Origin: Mesoplasma melaleucae
GTDB lineage: Bacteria; Bacillota_I; Bacilli_A; Mycoplasmatales; Mycoplasmataceae
Assembly: GCF_002804105.1 (NCBI RefSeq)
Contig: NZ_CP024964.1
Location: 434,001-498,000, forward strand
DNA: 64,000 nucleotides
Direction of reading: 5' to 3'
Positions within the stretch are counted from its first letter, which is position 1. Every line of letters begins with the position of its first letter. The notes below the pieces were generated by a model. That model was given only the letters and a program-made list of their open reading frames with translations, searched no databases and was not told the DNA's origin. Of the stretch, positions 23,239 through 35,275 are shown piece by piece. Both the position numbers and the translations under genes were made by a program.

Positions 23239-23610
23239 TTAAATTAACTCCAAATGATAATCATCATTTATTAATTCTTTTACTACTTCATCATCTAACT
23301 CGATGTATTGTCCATAATAATAACCTTCATTTAAAATTTTTACTAAATCTTCATTAATTGCACAATCAAGTATGTAATCTTTTAAAATTTTATATTGCTT
23401 TAAATTATTTGTATCTTTTGCTATATCAAGCATTAAATCTTCTCAAATATTTTTAAATTCTTTTTCTGAATATGTATCTTTAAATGTTTAAATTATTAAA
23501 TCTATTTCTGATGGTAAATTATTTATTAAACTTAATAATAATCATTTATTATTTTGTTTATTGTTATTTTGTATAAGTTCTTTTTGTATAATGTTATTTT
23601 GAATATTCAT
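23239..23610 (-). pseudogene. Unknown small acidic protein gene with an in-frame stop
   Basis: ATG 23610 follows a good ribosome site (AAGGAG). The frame encodes N-rich then acidic helical sequence, with one in-frame TAA at 23488-23490, and continues in the same frame (K-D-T-Y-S-E-K-E-F-K, with a TGA Trp) to TAA 23239. Without the stop it would be ~123 residues. No family recognised. It may be a real gene broken by one substitution. Confidence 0.55.
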
Positions 23611-23701
23611 TTTGTATAACTCCTTTTGTTTATATTGCTAATATTGTGTTTTGTCTATTTATATCTATGTATATGTGTTCTCCTTTTCAATAATTAGCAA
23701 A

Positions 23702-23729
23702 TAAAAAACCAGAGGATATTACCTCCGGC
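23702..23729 (-). terminator. Intrinsic terminator after the acidic repeat protein gene
   Basis: GC-rich for this genome: on the minus strand GCCGGAGG..CCTCTGG with one mismatch, then a T6 tract. Confidence 0.8.
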
Positions 23730-23785
23730 AAAAGTGTTATGCACCCAACTTTAACAATATGTTCTAAAGCATGAATCTATTTTAT

Positions 23786-25399
23786 TTAGTTTGCTGTTTG
23801 ATTATCAATTAGATTATCGATTGTATCAATTTCATCATCGCTTATATCTTTAAATAAATCTGAATACTTGTCTTCAACATCATCCAAGAATTTCAATGCA
23901 TCAATTGTTGAGTCTTCACGTGCATCTTCAATCATTTCGCTGTCTAAGTCAGTGCTTAAGATACTTTCATATTTATCTTCAACATCATCCAAGAATTTCA
24001 ATGCATCAATTGTACTTGTTAATTGATCCACACCTGAAGCCAATGTGACATTTTCAAACATTGTATCGTCAACATCTAAATCTTCTGGTTCAAATTGGAA
24101 TAAAGTTCTTTCTTCTTCATTAAATATTAAATCATCTAATTGTTTTTTCTCTTTTTGAGTATAACTTTCAATATTACTGATTGTTTCTTCAATTTGAGTT
24201 AGTTCTTTTTCAATTTCTTGATCAAATTCTTCATGAATATCACCAAATAAGATTGTATTATTTACATTATTACTAATAGTTTTAGCCGGTTCACTGCTAA
24301 TGCTTTCTTCTTCAAGGTCTTCATACGTACTGAAATCTTCTTGAGCTGTTTTTAAAGGTTCACTTTGTGTAAAGTCAGTTTCTTTAAAACTATCCAAAGT
24401 AACATCATTAGTTTCTAAGAAACTATTTGTTGTTAGTTCATTAAACTCTTCATAATCTTCAGTTCTAATTTGATCTTCTTCAGCAAAGTCACTTTCAGGA
24501 GCTGATTGATATTTTTCTACTGTATGAACATCTTCTTCATTCTCTTCAGCTTCTTTAATATAATGCTTACCATGTAAGAAATGCACTTTATCTTCTTCTG
24601 AATTAAATCGTATTTCTTTGTTAGGCTCTTCAAATGATAATGGTTCACCATATAACTCATTGTAATCAGCAGTTTGAATAAAATCATTGTTTGTTGCGTC
24701 CATATCAGCTGTATTTAAGAATGTATCATAATGTTTTCCATTTAATGTATCATCAAGAACTACTATTTCTTCTTCAACAAATTCAATTTCATCTACTTTA
24801 TCAAAATTATCACTAATTGTTTTATTAACTGATTCAACTAAATAAGCTATATTTTCATCAGTTAAATTATAAGTTTCATTAGTATCATCTTCAGTTAATT
24901 CTTCAAGGGTCTCATTTAATAAATCATTATCAATTGTTTCAACTTTCATATTAGTGATTAAAACTTCACCATCATTTGAAACAACTTCTTCAAATGATAA
25001 TTGTTTAGGTTTCATTTTTTCTTCTTCTTGTTTTCACACATTTTCAGATAATGAATTTAATCTTTTTTGTTTTTGTTTGTTTTTATTAATTAAACTATAT
25101 GGATCTTGTAAATCTTGAATTAATTTTTTAGTTTTTTGCTCGTTAACAACTTTAACATTATTCTTTGCTTCTAAAATTTCAATTCTAGCCAGATATTTTT
25201 CTCAAGCTTGTGCAGAATCTTTTTTATTGTCATCAAGTCAGATTAAATACATTGCATATTTTCTAATGTGTTCTTGAATTTGCTTATGATAGTCTAAAAT
25301 TTCTCTTTTAAGAATTGCTAAAGTAGCATCAGCAGAAAACTTTTGAACTAAAATATAATTATTAATTTTGTTTATTAAATCTAGTGAAACGTTTCTCAT
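23786..25399 (-). CDS. Large acidic, low-complexity protein with an internal repeat
   Basis: A 537-residue cytoplasmic-looking protein with no signal or membrane segment. Residues 1-130 are helical and lysine-rich. The rest is very acidic (D, E, T, S). Near the C-terminus an 18-residue unit, S-T-I-D-A-L-K-F-L-D-D-V-E-D-K-Y, occurs twice in tandem-like arrangement; at DNA level the copies (about 23870-23908 and 23971-24013) are nearly identical. ATG 25399 follows GGGGGA. It has its own terminator. A scaffold or cytoskeletal role is possible, but I see no family signature. Confidence 0.75.
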
Positions 25400-25457
25400 A
25401 ATAATCCCCCTTTTTATTAAATTATACTTTATTTGAATATATTAATTATTTATAATA

Positions 25458-25487
25458 ATAAAAAAGCAGTGAAACCACTGTTTTTTT
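25458..25487 (-). terminator. Intrinsic terminator after valS
   Basis: CAGTG/CACTG hairpin extended with A/T pairs, and a T6 tract on the minus strand, overlapping the valS stop. Confidence 0.8.
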
Positions 25488-28107
25488 ACATTTTATTAAG
25501 TTTATCAACTACTAATTCTAATTGTTGTTTATATAAATTATATTTTTCATTTTCTTCAGCAATTTTTGCTGGAGCAGCTTTAGAGATGAAATTTTGATTA
25601 TTTAACATCTTTTCAGATCTTAAAATTTCATTTTCAAGCTCTTTTTTCTTACTAATTAATTCTGCTAACATTTTATCTTTATCAATGAAATCATCGTTTG
25701 AAATTTCGATAAAGAAATCTAATACAGGTAAACTTGTTGTTTCAGTTTCTACTTGTTTATCAACTGTTAAATTAGCATTAACAAACTCATTTAAGAAAAT
25801 GTTTATTTCATTTAAATATTTACTTAGTACAGTTAAATTTCCATTAGTTGCATTTCAGTTTAATACAACAGTATTTTTAATGTTATTTACTGCTCTAAAC
25901 TCTCTAATTGAATTAATTAATTCAATAACCACGTTAATATAATCAGTTTCAAAGTTAAATTCTTGATCAAATCATGATTCTTCTAAAATTGAAGCTTTCA
26001 TATCTAAAGTTTTATAGATGTGTTCGGTTACAAATGGTAAATATGGATGTAACATAATTAAAATATTTTTTAATAAATAAACAATTACTTGTTGAGTAGC
26101 TTCTTTTGTTGCAGGATTATTTAAGTTAACTTTTGCAAACTCAATATATCAACTACAGTATGTGTTTCACACAAAATCATAAAGCATTTTTCCTGCAATA
26201 GCAAACTCATATTTATCAATTAAATAATTAACTTGTTTTGAAACTTTACTAAATTCAGTTAGGATTCATTTATCAGTTTCGTTTAATTGTTTCGAACCTA
26301 AGATTTCTGATTGATTTCAAGGTTTGAAATCTTCTTCTAAATTCATTAGTACGTATCTTGAAGCATTTCATAATTTATTAATAAAATTTCAAGCTGATTT
26401 AACTTTATTATCACTATATCTGATATCTTGACCTGGGGTTGAATTAGTTAGTAATGAAAATCTTAATGAATCTGATCCATTGTTTGCAATAACATCCATT
26501 GGATCAATTCCATTACCTAATGATTTACTCATTTTAGTTCCATACTCATCTCTTACTAAACCATGAATTAAAACATCTTTAAATGGAATTTGACCTGTAT
26601 ATTCAATTGTTTGGAAAATCATTCTTGAAACTCATGAAAAGATAATGTCATGTCCTGTTACTAAAACACCATTAGGTAAATATTCTTTGAAATATTTAGA
26701 TTTAAATCCTTCTCCACGCATTAAAGTAGCAAACGGTCATAAACCTGATGAAAATCATGTATCTAAAACATCTTCATCTTGAATTCAGTTTTCAGCATCA
26801 CTTGGTGCTATCATTCCAACATAAATTTTAGTTTTATCATCTTTGTGGTATCAAGCTGGAATTCTATGTCCTCATCACAATTGTCTTGAAATAGTTCAAT
26901 CATGAATGTTCTCCATTCATTTTTTTAATACTTGATCAAAACGTTCAGGGAAGAATTTAATGCTTTCATCACTTTTTTGCAGTTTTAAAATCATGTCAGC
27001 AAAACTATCCATTTTAACAAATCATTGATCACTTAAATATGGTTCAACAATTGCATTACTTCTTTCACTAAATCCAACTTGATGAATCATTGGTTCTGCT
27101 TTGATGAATGTATTAGCTTTTGTAAGGTTTTCAATTATTTTAATTCTTGCTTCAAAACGATCAAGTCCTTGATATTCACTTCCACCCATTTCATTAATAG
27201 TTCCATCTTCATTCATACAAATAGGTTTAGCTAAATTATGATGAACACCAATTTCAAAATCATTTAAATCATGTGCAGGAGTACACTTCATAACCCCAGT
27301 TCCAAAGTCTAATTCAACATAATCATCAGCAATAATTGGAATAAGCTGGTTATTAACTGGATTAATTACATTTTTACCAATAAATGAAAGATATCTTTCA
27401 TCTTTAGGATTAACTACTAAACATTGATCTGCAAACATAGTTTCAGGTCTTGTTGTTGCAACACTTAAAAATTCATTGCTTCCTTCAAGCATGTATTTAA
27501 AATGATACATAAATCCTTCAACTTCTTTATAAATTACTTCAATATTTGAAATTGCAGTTTTTTGCATTGGATCTCAGTTAACAATACGTTTCCCTTTGTA
27601 AATTAATCCTTTGTTATAAAAGTCAACAAAGATTTCTGTCACAATTTTATTAATATCATCATCTAAACTGAATTTTTCAAGACTATAATCAAATGCTAAA
27701 CCTAATTTAGCTCATTGTTGTCTAATGATTGCAGCATATTCATGTTTTCATTTTCAAGCTTGCTCTAAGAATTTTTCTCTTCCTAAATCAAAACGATTAA
27801 TACCTTGTTCTCTTAACTTAGCTTCTACTTTAACTTGTGTACTGATTCCAGCGTGATCCATTCCAGGTAAGTATAAAACATCAAAGCCATTTAGCTTTTT
27901 AAATCTAATAATAGCATCTTGCAAACTTCCATCTCATGCATGACCAATGTGTAATTTTCCTGTTACGTTTGGTGGAGGTAAAACAATTGAAAATTTTAGT
28001 TTTTTAGAATCTGGATTTGCTTTAAAATAATTATTTTCAATTCATCAATCATATCTATTTTCTTCAACGATTTGATAATTATATTTAGCATCTAATTCTT
28101 TTTTCAT
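25486..28107 (-). CDS. valS: Valyl-tRNA synthetase
   Basis: An 873-residue class I synthetase that charges tRNA-Val. HIGH signature [13 protein letters not shown] at about residue 45, K-M-S-K-S in [11 protein letters not shown], an editing domain with [10 protein letters not shown], and the C-terminal coiled-coil arm ([12 protein letters not shown]) that ends the ValRS family. Many Trp are TGA. Length is normal. No T-box is visible upstream. Confidence 0.97.
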
Positions 28108-28158
28108 TAGTAATCTCTCCATTTCAATATATTAATTTTATAATATTTAATCTTTAAC

Positions 28159-28200
28159 AAAAAGTGAAACATCCTTTTTTAATTGGAAATTTCACTTGTT
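28159..28200 (-). terminator. Intrinsic terminator after the P-type ATPase
   Basis: Arms AAGTGAAA / TTTCACTT with a mixed loop, followed on the minus strand by T-rich sequence. Confidence 0.65.
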
Positions 28201-28203
28201 TTG

Positions 28204-31119
28204 TTATTTTTTACGTTTTTTGTTTTGTTCTTTTACATCTTGATTAATCATTTCAGCAATTAACATTTGATTTTTTTGTCAATTATCAACTGATAAATGA
28301 TATGAATAGAATACAATTCCATCAATTAACATAATTAATAAGAATGGAACAATTGAAATGGCAAATGCTACGAACATAATTCAAATATTAGCACTTGTTA
28401 ATTTTGCAGTATCTTCAGTATAACCTGCTAGACCTAAAATTTTATCATTTAAACCAGGAATTGCAATCACTCCAACTGATAATGCAAATGCAATCAGTGA
28501 AGCATAAATTAATGGTTTAGAAACTGATCATGTAATTTTTTTAGATGCTTTTCAATTTGATATTTTAATTAAGTGTGCAAAGAATAATGGTGACATAACA
28601 ATTGTAATAAACATTGCAGTTCTACCAAATACGATGTATTCATCTAATATTTTGTTTCTAACAATTCCACTTAAGCTACTATTCATAATTTCATGAATTT
28701 GACCTAATCAAGTAGTTGAACTTAATTTAAAATTAACTTGATATGCAGATTTAAAATCATAATTTAATCATAAGTCAGTATCTGTTGCCATCATTCCAAT
28801 AAAGAATGAACCAACTGAACATAACGCAGATAGAACTCCGATTTTAATAATTGGTACAATTAAACCTTTTAATAACCCGTTTTTACCAACCTGTGGTTTA
28901 AGTTTCATTAAAGTATTATCTAATGGCCCCATTCCAATCGCAATGGCTAAACATGATTCAACAATTAAGTTAATATATAAAATATTTGTTGCTTCTAATG
29001 GAGAAATTTTAAAGATTAAAGAAATAATTAAAATAGATAAAACGTTTGCTAAGTTAAATCCCATTAATAAAGTAATTGCACGTTTAATTTTTTGATAAAC
29101 GTTTCTTCCTTCATTAACTCCAGTCATTATTGTAGCGAAGTTGTCATCAGTTAAAATAACATCACTGGCTTGTTTAGCTACATCAGTACCTGTAATACCC
29201 ATAGCAACCCCAATATCAGCTTTACTTAAACTTGGTGTATCATTAACTCCATCACCAGTCATTGATACAATATAACCCTTTTTCTGTAAAGTAGAAACGA
29301 TCTTAACTTTATGTTCAGGGTTAACACGAGGAAATACTCGAATATTATCAATTACTTCTGCTAATTCTTCATCTGACATTGTATCTAATCTATCTGATGA
29401 AATAACTTGTTTAGCATCATATGCTAATCCTAAATCTCTAGCAATTGCTAATGCTGTAATAGCATGGTCTCCTGTAATCATACATACTTCAATTCCTGCA
29501 GCATGTGCTTCTTCAATTGCTTGAACAGCTTCTTTTCTAACAGGGTCAATCATGGCAACTGCTCCAATAAATGTAAGACCTTTTTCTTCAAGTTTATTGT
29601 TTTTAACTTCTTTATAAGCAAAAGCAAGCACTCTTAATGCATCATCACTTAAATTTGTACTTACACGCATGATTTCATGTTTATGAGTTTCAGTTAAAGC
29701 AATTACTTTATTATCAATCATAATATGATCACAAATGCTTAATAATTGATCAATAGCACCTTTTGTAAATGCTATTGATTTTTTATCAACAGTATTTAAT
29801 GTACTCATTAATTTTCTTTCGCTGTCAAATGGTAGTTCATCAATTCTTTCAAATTGCTTACGATAAATTAATTCATCAACACCCATTAATTCAGCAAAAT
29901 CAACTAATGCCAATTCAGTTGGATCACCAATTCTTTCATTACCTTCTGTAATACTGTCATTTGGCAATACTAATGCTTTTAATAATAATTCTTTTTGCTG
30001 AGTTTTTTCTAATCCTAAATATTCATCAGCATCCATGATTTTATTATTATCAATAACTTTTTTAACTGTCATTTTATTTTGAGTTAATGTTCCTGTTTTA
30101 TCTGTACAAATAACATTAACTGATCCAAGTGTTTCAACACTTGCAAGTTTTTTAACAATCACATTATTCTTAGCCATTCTTTTTGTTGAAAAACTTAATG
30201 TAATTGAAATAACAGCAGCTAATGATTCTGGAATCACCCCAATTGCTAAAGTAATAGCAACCATTAGATAACTTGCTCAAGCTTCAAATCCACCAACAAG
30301 TGATAATAGTAAGAATACTAAAATTCCAATTAAACCAGCAATACAACTAATAATGTATCCAAATTTACTGATTTTTTTCTCAAGTGGAGTTTCACTTTCT
30401 TCATTTTTATCAATTGCTTCAGAAATTTTACCAATTTCTGTATTTAAACCTGTTCCGATTACAATTCCAACTGCTCTACCAGATGTTGTGAAAGTTGACA
30501 TAAATGCAATATTAGTCTTTTCAGCTAAAATTGTTTTAGCTCCAATTACTTTGTGTGTTTTTACAACAGGAACTGATTCTCCTGTTAAAATCGCTTCATC
30601 AATCATGAAATCAGCTGATTGAACTATTCTTAATTCTGCTGGTACATATTTTCCAGCTTCTAAAATAACAATATCTCCTTCAACTAAATCAGCTGCATCA
30701 ATTTCTTTTTGATTATGATCTCTTAATACAACTGCTTTTGGTTTTGAAAGCGATTTAAGTGCATCAACACTTTTTCTTGCTTTAACTGTTTGAACTGTTT
30801 CTAAAACAGCATCAACTATAACGATTAACATAATAACAATAAAATCAATAAATTCGTGGAAACCTAATTTTGATTCAATTGATGAAATTAATGGCGCAAC
30901 AACTGAAATAACAGCTGCAAACATTAATATTAATTGCAATGGTTCAACAAACGCATGTAAAAATGTAACTCATCAAGGTGTTACTTTTGCTGTTGGTAAT
31001 TCGTTCTTACAATTTTCTTCTAATCTTTTTGCGGCTTCTGTTTCTGTTAAACCGGTTTTAATATCAGTTTTTAACTTATCTTCAATATCTTTTATCTTGC
31101 TACTCTCTCAATTATCCAT
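28204..31119 (-). CDS. Cation-transporting P-type ATPase, Ca2+-pump type
   Basis: A 971-residue pump. It has an N-terminal cation-ATPase domain, an actuator loop with L-T-G-E-S-V-P-V, phosphorylation motif D340-K-T-G-T-L-T, hinge T-G-D-G-V-N-D-T and F-T-K-G-A nucleotide-binding motif, and about ten membrane segments. The M4 segment reads V-I-P-E-S-L-A-A, near the P-E-G-L of SERCA/PMCA-type calcium pumps, so Ca2+ (or Mn2+) export is most likely. The gene starts inside the end of engB (8-base overlap). Confidence 0.92.
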
Positions 31120-31708
31120 TTTCTACCTCTAACAAGCTAATCAATGCATCATAGCTATCTTTTATATTTATTTTATCTAAATTTGAAACTTTAACAAATA
31201 TATCACTTGGATTAAATTGTAATGTTTCTTTAATCATTTTTTCATTTTTAACATATTCATTTTTTTTCAACTTATCTAATTTAGTTCCAATGATTAATAC
31301 AGGAATATCATTAGCTTTTAAAAAATTATACATCTGAATATCATCATTTGTTGGTTTATGTCTTAAATCTACCAACATACATACTAATTTTAAATTATTT
31401 CTTGTTGTTAAATAATCTTCCATCATAATTTCAAATTCAATTTTCATATCATTTGAAATTTTTGCATAACCATATCCTGGAGCATCAACAAGTCTAAAAC
31501 TACTTTTGTTAATATCAAAAAAGTTTAATAATCTTGTTTTACCTGGTGTGTTAGCAACTTTTGCTAATTTTTTATTATTTGCTAATGTGTTAATAAAACT
31601 TGATTTACCAACATTACTTCTTCCTACAAAACAAACTTCTGGGATATCATCATTAATTCATCCAGATTTATTTGCTGCGGATTTTATAAATAAACTTTGC
31701 TTAAACAT
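31112..31708 (-). CDS. engB: Ribosome biogenesis GTPase EngB (YsxC/YihA)
   Basis: A 198-residue GTPase needed for 50S assembly. G1 G-R-S-N-V-G-K-S-S, G2/G3 region T-P-G-K-T and D-A-P-G-Y-G-Y-A, and G4 G-T-K-L-D-K are all present. Start at ATG 31708 after GGAGG. It overlaps the ATPase start by 8 bases. Confidence 0.95.
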
Positions 31709-31717
31709 ATTTACCTC

Positions 31718-32254
31718 CTATATAAATTCTGTATTAAGTTTTAATTCATTTAAGAAATCTTTTAATTCTCAGTGATACAAAATTTTAATAAAATTGTAAC
31801 TTTCAGCTTCCTTAACTTTAAAAATTATTCTTCTACGGTTAACATCATTTTTAATTACTTCAATATCTGTAAAACTAATAACTTGATCTCAAATTACAAT
31901 TTTATTATTTTTAACAACAACAAATATTGATTTAATAACTTTTTGAATTAGTGTTAACCAAACTAATAATAAAATCATATAAATAATACTTATAATTGAT
32001 TGAGTAAGAATTAAAGCATCATTGATAATAACCATGTAAACAATTGTAATTGCAATGTATATAACACTCATTACAAGTACTGTAATTAGATATATTATTA
32101 AAATTATAAATAGTTTTTTATTTTTGAAATACTTTGAATCTTGTTTAATTAACTTTTTAATTTGACTATAACTTTTTAAATCTTTAACAAAGATGTATAT
32201 TGAATAAGCTAATAATATTATTGATATTATTAAAGGAAATATAATTATTTTCAT
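31718..32254 (-). CDS. Small polytopic membrane protein, unknown
   Basis: A 178-residue protein. It has 3-4 hydrophobic segments (about residues 3-23, 45-75, 82-105) rich in I, L and V, then a ~65-residue charged C-terminal tail after a TGA Trp. ATG 32254 is preferred: GGAGC lies nine bases upstream and it begins one base after the upstream stop; an upstream in-frame ATG at 32293 would sit inside the neighbour. It is the third gene in a row of short unknowns and ends nine bases before the engB start. Confidence 0.65.
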
Positions 32255-32255
32255 A

Positions 32256-32864
32256 TTATGCTTGCTCCAATCTAAACTTAGCAATAATTGCATTTAGTTT
32301 TAAATCATCAGTTACAAAATAAATTTCTTCACTTTTTGTTTTTACATAAATGCTTTTGTAATATTCACCATTAAAATTTGAAACAAGATATTCATTTAAT
32401 AAAACATTCTCTAATCTAATAACTTTAAATTCATTTTGGTTATCAAGCACTATTCTCTTATTACTTATATAAACAAGATTAGTTTCAAAATCATTTTGTT
32501 TTGCTTTAAATCTAAATAATGAATAGTTCTTTTTTAATTTTTTCACATATTGATCATACTTATCATCAAATTCTTTCTTTTTGCTTTTTTTATAATTAAT
32601 TTCATTAAAAGATATATTTAATTCATCAACAAAATAAATTTTTTCATCATCAGCAAGTTCAAATTTAGTTTTAATAAGTTTTAGGTTATTTAAGATGCTA
32701 TTTTCAGTTTTCTTAAATTCTGCAATTTCTTTTAAATACTCATCATTAACTTTTTTATAAGGTTTATGTTTAACTGAGTAAATATAAGCTAAAATTCCAA
32801 CAACTATTAAAATGATTACATATAGTCCTATCATGAATATAGCAATTATAACTTTTGAGTCCAT
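32256..32864 (-). CDS. Membrane-anchored protein with a possible PH-like domain
   Basis: A 202-residue protein: one N-terminal transmembrane segment (residues 5-30), a charged coiled region, then a beta-rich C-terminal part with L-V-Y-I-S-N-K-R-I-V-L-D, E-N-V-L-L-N-E-Y and Y-V-K-T-K-S-E-E-I-Y-F-V. That strand pattern resembles bacterial PH-like or GRAM-like domains, but the match is by eye. In an operon with its neighbours on both sides (gaps of one or two bases). Confidence 0.65.
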   Translation of the reverse strand: MDSKVIIAIFMIGLYVIILIVVGILAYIYSVKHKPYKKVNDEYLKEIAEFKKTENSILNNLKLIKTKFELADDEKIYFVDELNISFNEINYKKSKKKEFDDKYDQYVKKLKKNYSLFRFKAKQNDFETNLVYISNKRIVLDNQNEFKVIRLENVLLNEYLVSNFNGEYYKSIYVKTKSEEIYFVTDDLKLNAIIAKFRLEQA

Positions 32865-32866
32865 TA

Positions 32867-33538
32867 TTATTCTTCTTCAAAGTCCATTTCATATTGTGAT
32901 CAAATATCAATTAAATTAACTAATGATTCAGCTTTATTTAATACTTCAAGTAATTCATATTTTTTAACATCATCAATTGTTCTTTCAATTTTTAAAATAT
33001 TAACTAATAATTTACTTGCTTCTCTTAAGTCATTTAAGTTATTTTCTTCAGCAGCAATTTTTAAGACTTTCATGAATTCATGATCATTATTAAATACATT
33101 TTTAAATTTTAAAATTGCTTCAGTATAAATTTTATTAATTTGTAAGATTATTTCTTCTTTATAAATTTCTAAAATATTTTCTTGTGTAATAATTAATTCT
33201 TTTGCTTGTGCTCTTGCTTCTAGTGAATCAGTAAATTTAAATAAAAATTTATCACTTCCTAAATAATTGCTCATTGCGCTAGCGATTTGTAAGTCACAAA
33301 TAATATCAAATTCTTCTTTATATTTTAAAGCTTTAATTTGACTTAGTAGTTCTTTTTCAAGTTTTTTAAAATTTGCTAATATTTTAGATAATTCATTAAT
33401 CTCTTCAACTTCATTTAGTTGGTCTAAAATTTTAGTTAAATGATCATTGCTTTTAAGTTCTGTTTCAATATTTTCTAAACTAGATATAATGATTGCTAAA
33501 CTTGGTTCTAAAAAATCAATTTCGATTTCATTGTTCAT
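32867..33538 (-). CDS. Helical, acidic protein of unknown function
   Basis: A 223-residue, almost all-helical soluble protein with many L-E-K repeats, suggesting coiled coils (for example I-L-A-N-F-K-K-L-E-K-E-L-L-S-Q-I). The end lies beyond a TGA Trp at 32900-32902, so the true C-terminus is F-E-E-E. First gene of the four-gene run ending with engB-side genes. The promoter region is shared with the divergent gene at 33617. Confidence 0.65.
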
Positions 33539-33549
33539 ATTGGTTCTCC

Positions 33550-33613
33550 TTTTAAAGTATAATTATACTTAATTATACCTTATAATATAAAAAGTATAGA
33601 AAATAAAGGAGTT
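33550..33613. promoter_or_regulatory. Divergent promoter region
   Basis: Between the starts at 33538 (minus) and 33617 (plus): TATAAT at 33581-33586 for the plus gene, TATAAT on the minus strand at 33567-33562, and a palindrome AAGTATAATTATACTT (33556-33571) that could be a binding site or a by-product of the two -10 boxes. AAAGGAG precedes the plus start. Confidence 0.5.
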
Positions 33614-33616
33614 ATA

Positions 33617-34327
33617 ATGATTCAGATATTTAAACTAAAAGAGCTAAATGCAACAGAATTAAGTCATTTAGAGGAACTTAACTCATGATGAGATAAACCA
33701 ATAAACAAGAAGTTACAAAAATGTAAAATTTTTATTTGAAAATTTGGTTTAGAACCAAATGACTACATCACTTTTAATAACATAAACGATGTACCTTTTA
33801 ATGATTTCATTAAGGGTGTAAATAATTACTTAAACTTTTATACTCCAAAGCTAAAAACAATTGTTAGTGAAAGACACGCATTTAAAAAATTTGATAAATC
33901 AATTATTAATTACATGCAATTAAATAGTTACACAACTGCTTTAAGTACCATAGCTGCTTTTTATACAGAAAAAGTTGATTATGATTTAACAAAATTAAAT
34001 AAAAAAGAAGCAGTTAAATTTGCTAATCATGTTTTATTAGAAAAATGAAACAAGTTTAAGCGTGAAGTTCTTTCAAATTTTGGTGGAAATGAAATAATCA
34101 AAGATGTTATTAAAGGTGTTTTTGAAAATGAAGTAGTTTATGATGAAGTATTATTTGATTCACGAGTAATTATTAATACTATTGTTAAGTATTCTTCTAA
34201 CTTATTAAAACGAACAGAAATTACTGAAAAGCAATTTTTAAATATTATGTATTTAGCATATTTACAATCAAACTTTATTGAAGGATTTATTTACGTTTAT
34301 AATGGCTTTACAATTAATTTAAAATAA
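33617..34327 (+). CDS. Unknown 236-residue protein
   Basis: Open through several TGA Trp codons from ATG 33617 (ribosome site AAAGGAG) to TAA 34325. Soluble, helical, lysine- and asparagine-rich, no signal peptide or motif recognised (starts M-I-Q-I-F-K-L-K-E-L-N). Monocistronic with its own promoter and terminator, which supports expression. Confidence 0.65.
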
Positions 34328-34362
34328 AAAACACTAATTGAGATTTAAATAGTGTTTTTTTA
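34327..34362 (+). terminator. Intrinsic terminator
   Basis: Arms AAAACACTA (34328-34336) and TAGTGTTTT (34350-34358), then a T-run. Confidence 0.8.
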
Positions 34363-34384
34363 GGCTATAAAATCATTTTTATAT

Positions 34385-35275
34385 TTATCTTGTTATTTTT
34401 TCATTTAATTTAACTGCAGATTTTATATCTACATTAAGTGAATTTTCAACTGTTTCAACTTCAGCATTTGCTAAAACAATAATATCGCCATTAATGCTTT
34501 CATAAACAACATCATGGTTATCAGGATAAACACCGTCACTGTATAAAATTTTTAAAATTGAATCATTCATTGTATAAGCACGTTAATTACCTGATAATAC
34601 TGAAAAATTATTGCTGAATTTAGCATAAATCATTGTATTGGATTTAATTTTCCTATTATTAACTCGTCATATATTTTATGTTGTTGATAAACATTATATG
34701 TTACAGACATTGCTGAATGAGCTGAAACTTTAACAAGTTGTGATAGAGCTGTTAAAGTTGTTTGTGTTGTATCTGTTCTTGTAGTAGTTGAAGAAAATTG
34801 AAAAGTTAATTTAGTATTTAGAATTTAATTTTAGCTTCCAATTCTAAACCAACTGATTTTGTTATTCTATAAGCAATTGAATCAATATATGTTCTTGAAA
34901 AGCTAGCTGATTGCATTGTTTGTTCTTGATTAGTATCATTTGTTAGTTTGTCATTTTCTGAATGCAATAATTCTTTATTAGAATATCTTTCTGGAGCTTG
35001 AGAAATTGTTGGATCTTTAGTAAAATAAGCATCATTTATTAAAAATGAATCAACATTGCAAACTTTATAAGGACCATCATCTACAACAAAATCATGTTAT
35101 GCTGCATAATATTAACGTAACAAATAATGTTGTAATAAATCTCTAACATTTGTAAAGTTTAAATCTCATTTAAGATTTGTTTTTACTGGATTTTGTTCAG
35201 GTTTATGCGTTGCAGCTAGTCAGCAGACATAGAAAATACATTAAGACTACATAATACGGATAATAAAAATTTCAT
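34385..35275 (-). pseudogene. Remnant of an ETX/MTX2-family pore-forming toxin lipoprotein
   Basis: It starts at ATG 35275 with an export signal (M-K-F-L-L-S-V-L-C) that hits TAG early. The next frame reads L-A-A-T-H-K-P and continues through two TAA codons. It carries the aerolysin-like pattern of ETX/MTX2 toxins: Q-S-A-S-F-S-R-T-Y, T-K-S-V-G-L-E-L-E-A-K-I, then after a frameshift F-Q-F-S-S-T-T-T-R-T-D-T-T and V-K-V-S-A-H-S-A-M-S-V-T-Y-N-V-Y, where the family has a proline-alanine-histidine-type strand. A third frame finishes at TAA 34385. At least five lesions; not functional. Family recognised by pattern, not by search. Confidence 0.72.

Noticed and set aside
28204..31119. P-type ATPase looking like two separate genes
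   Set aside because: The break at about 30265-30276 is only a TGA codon; with code 4 it is one 971-residue pump with all motifs in order.
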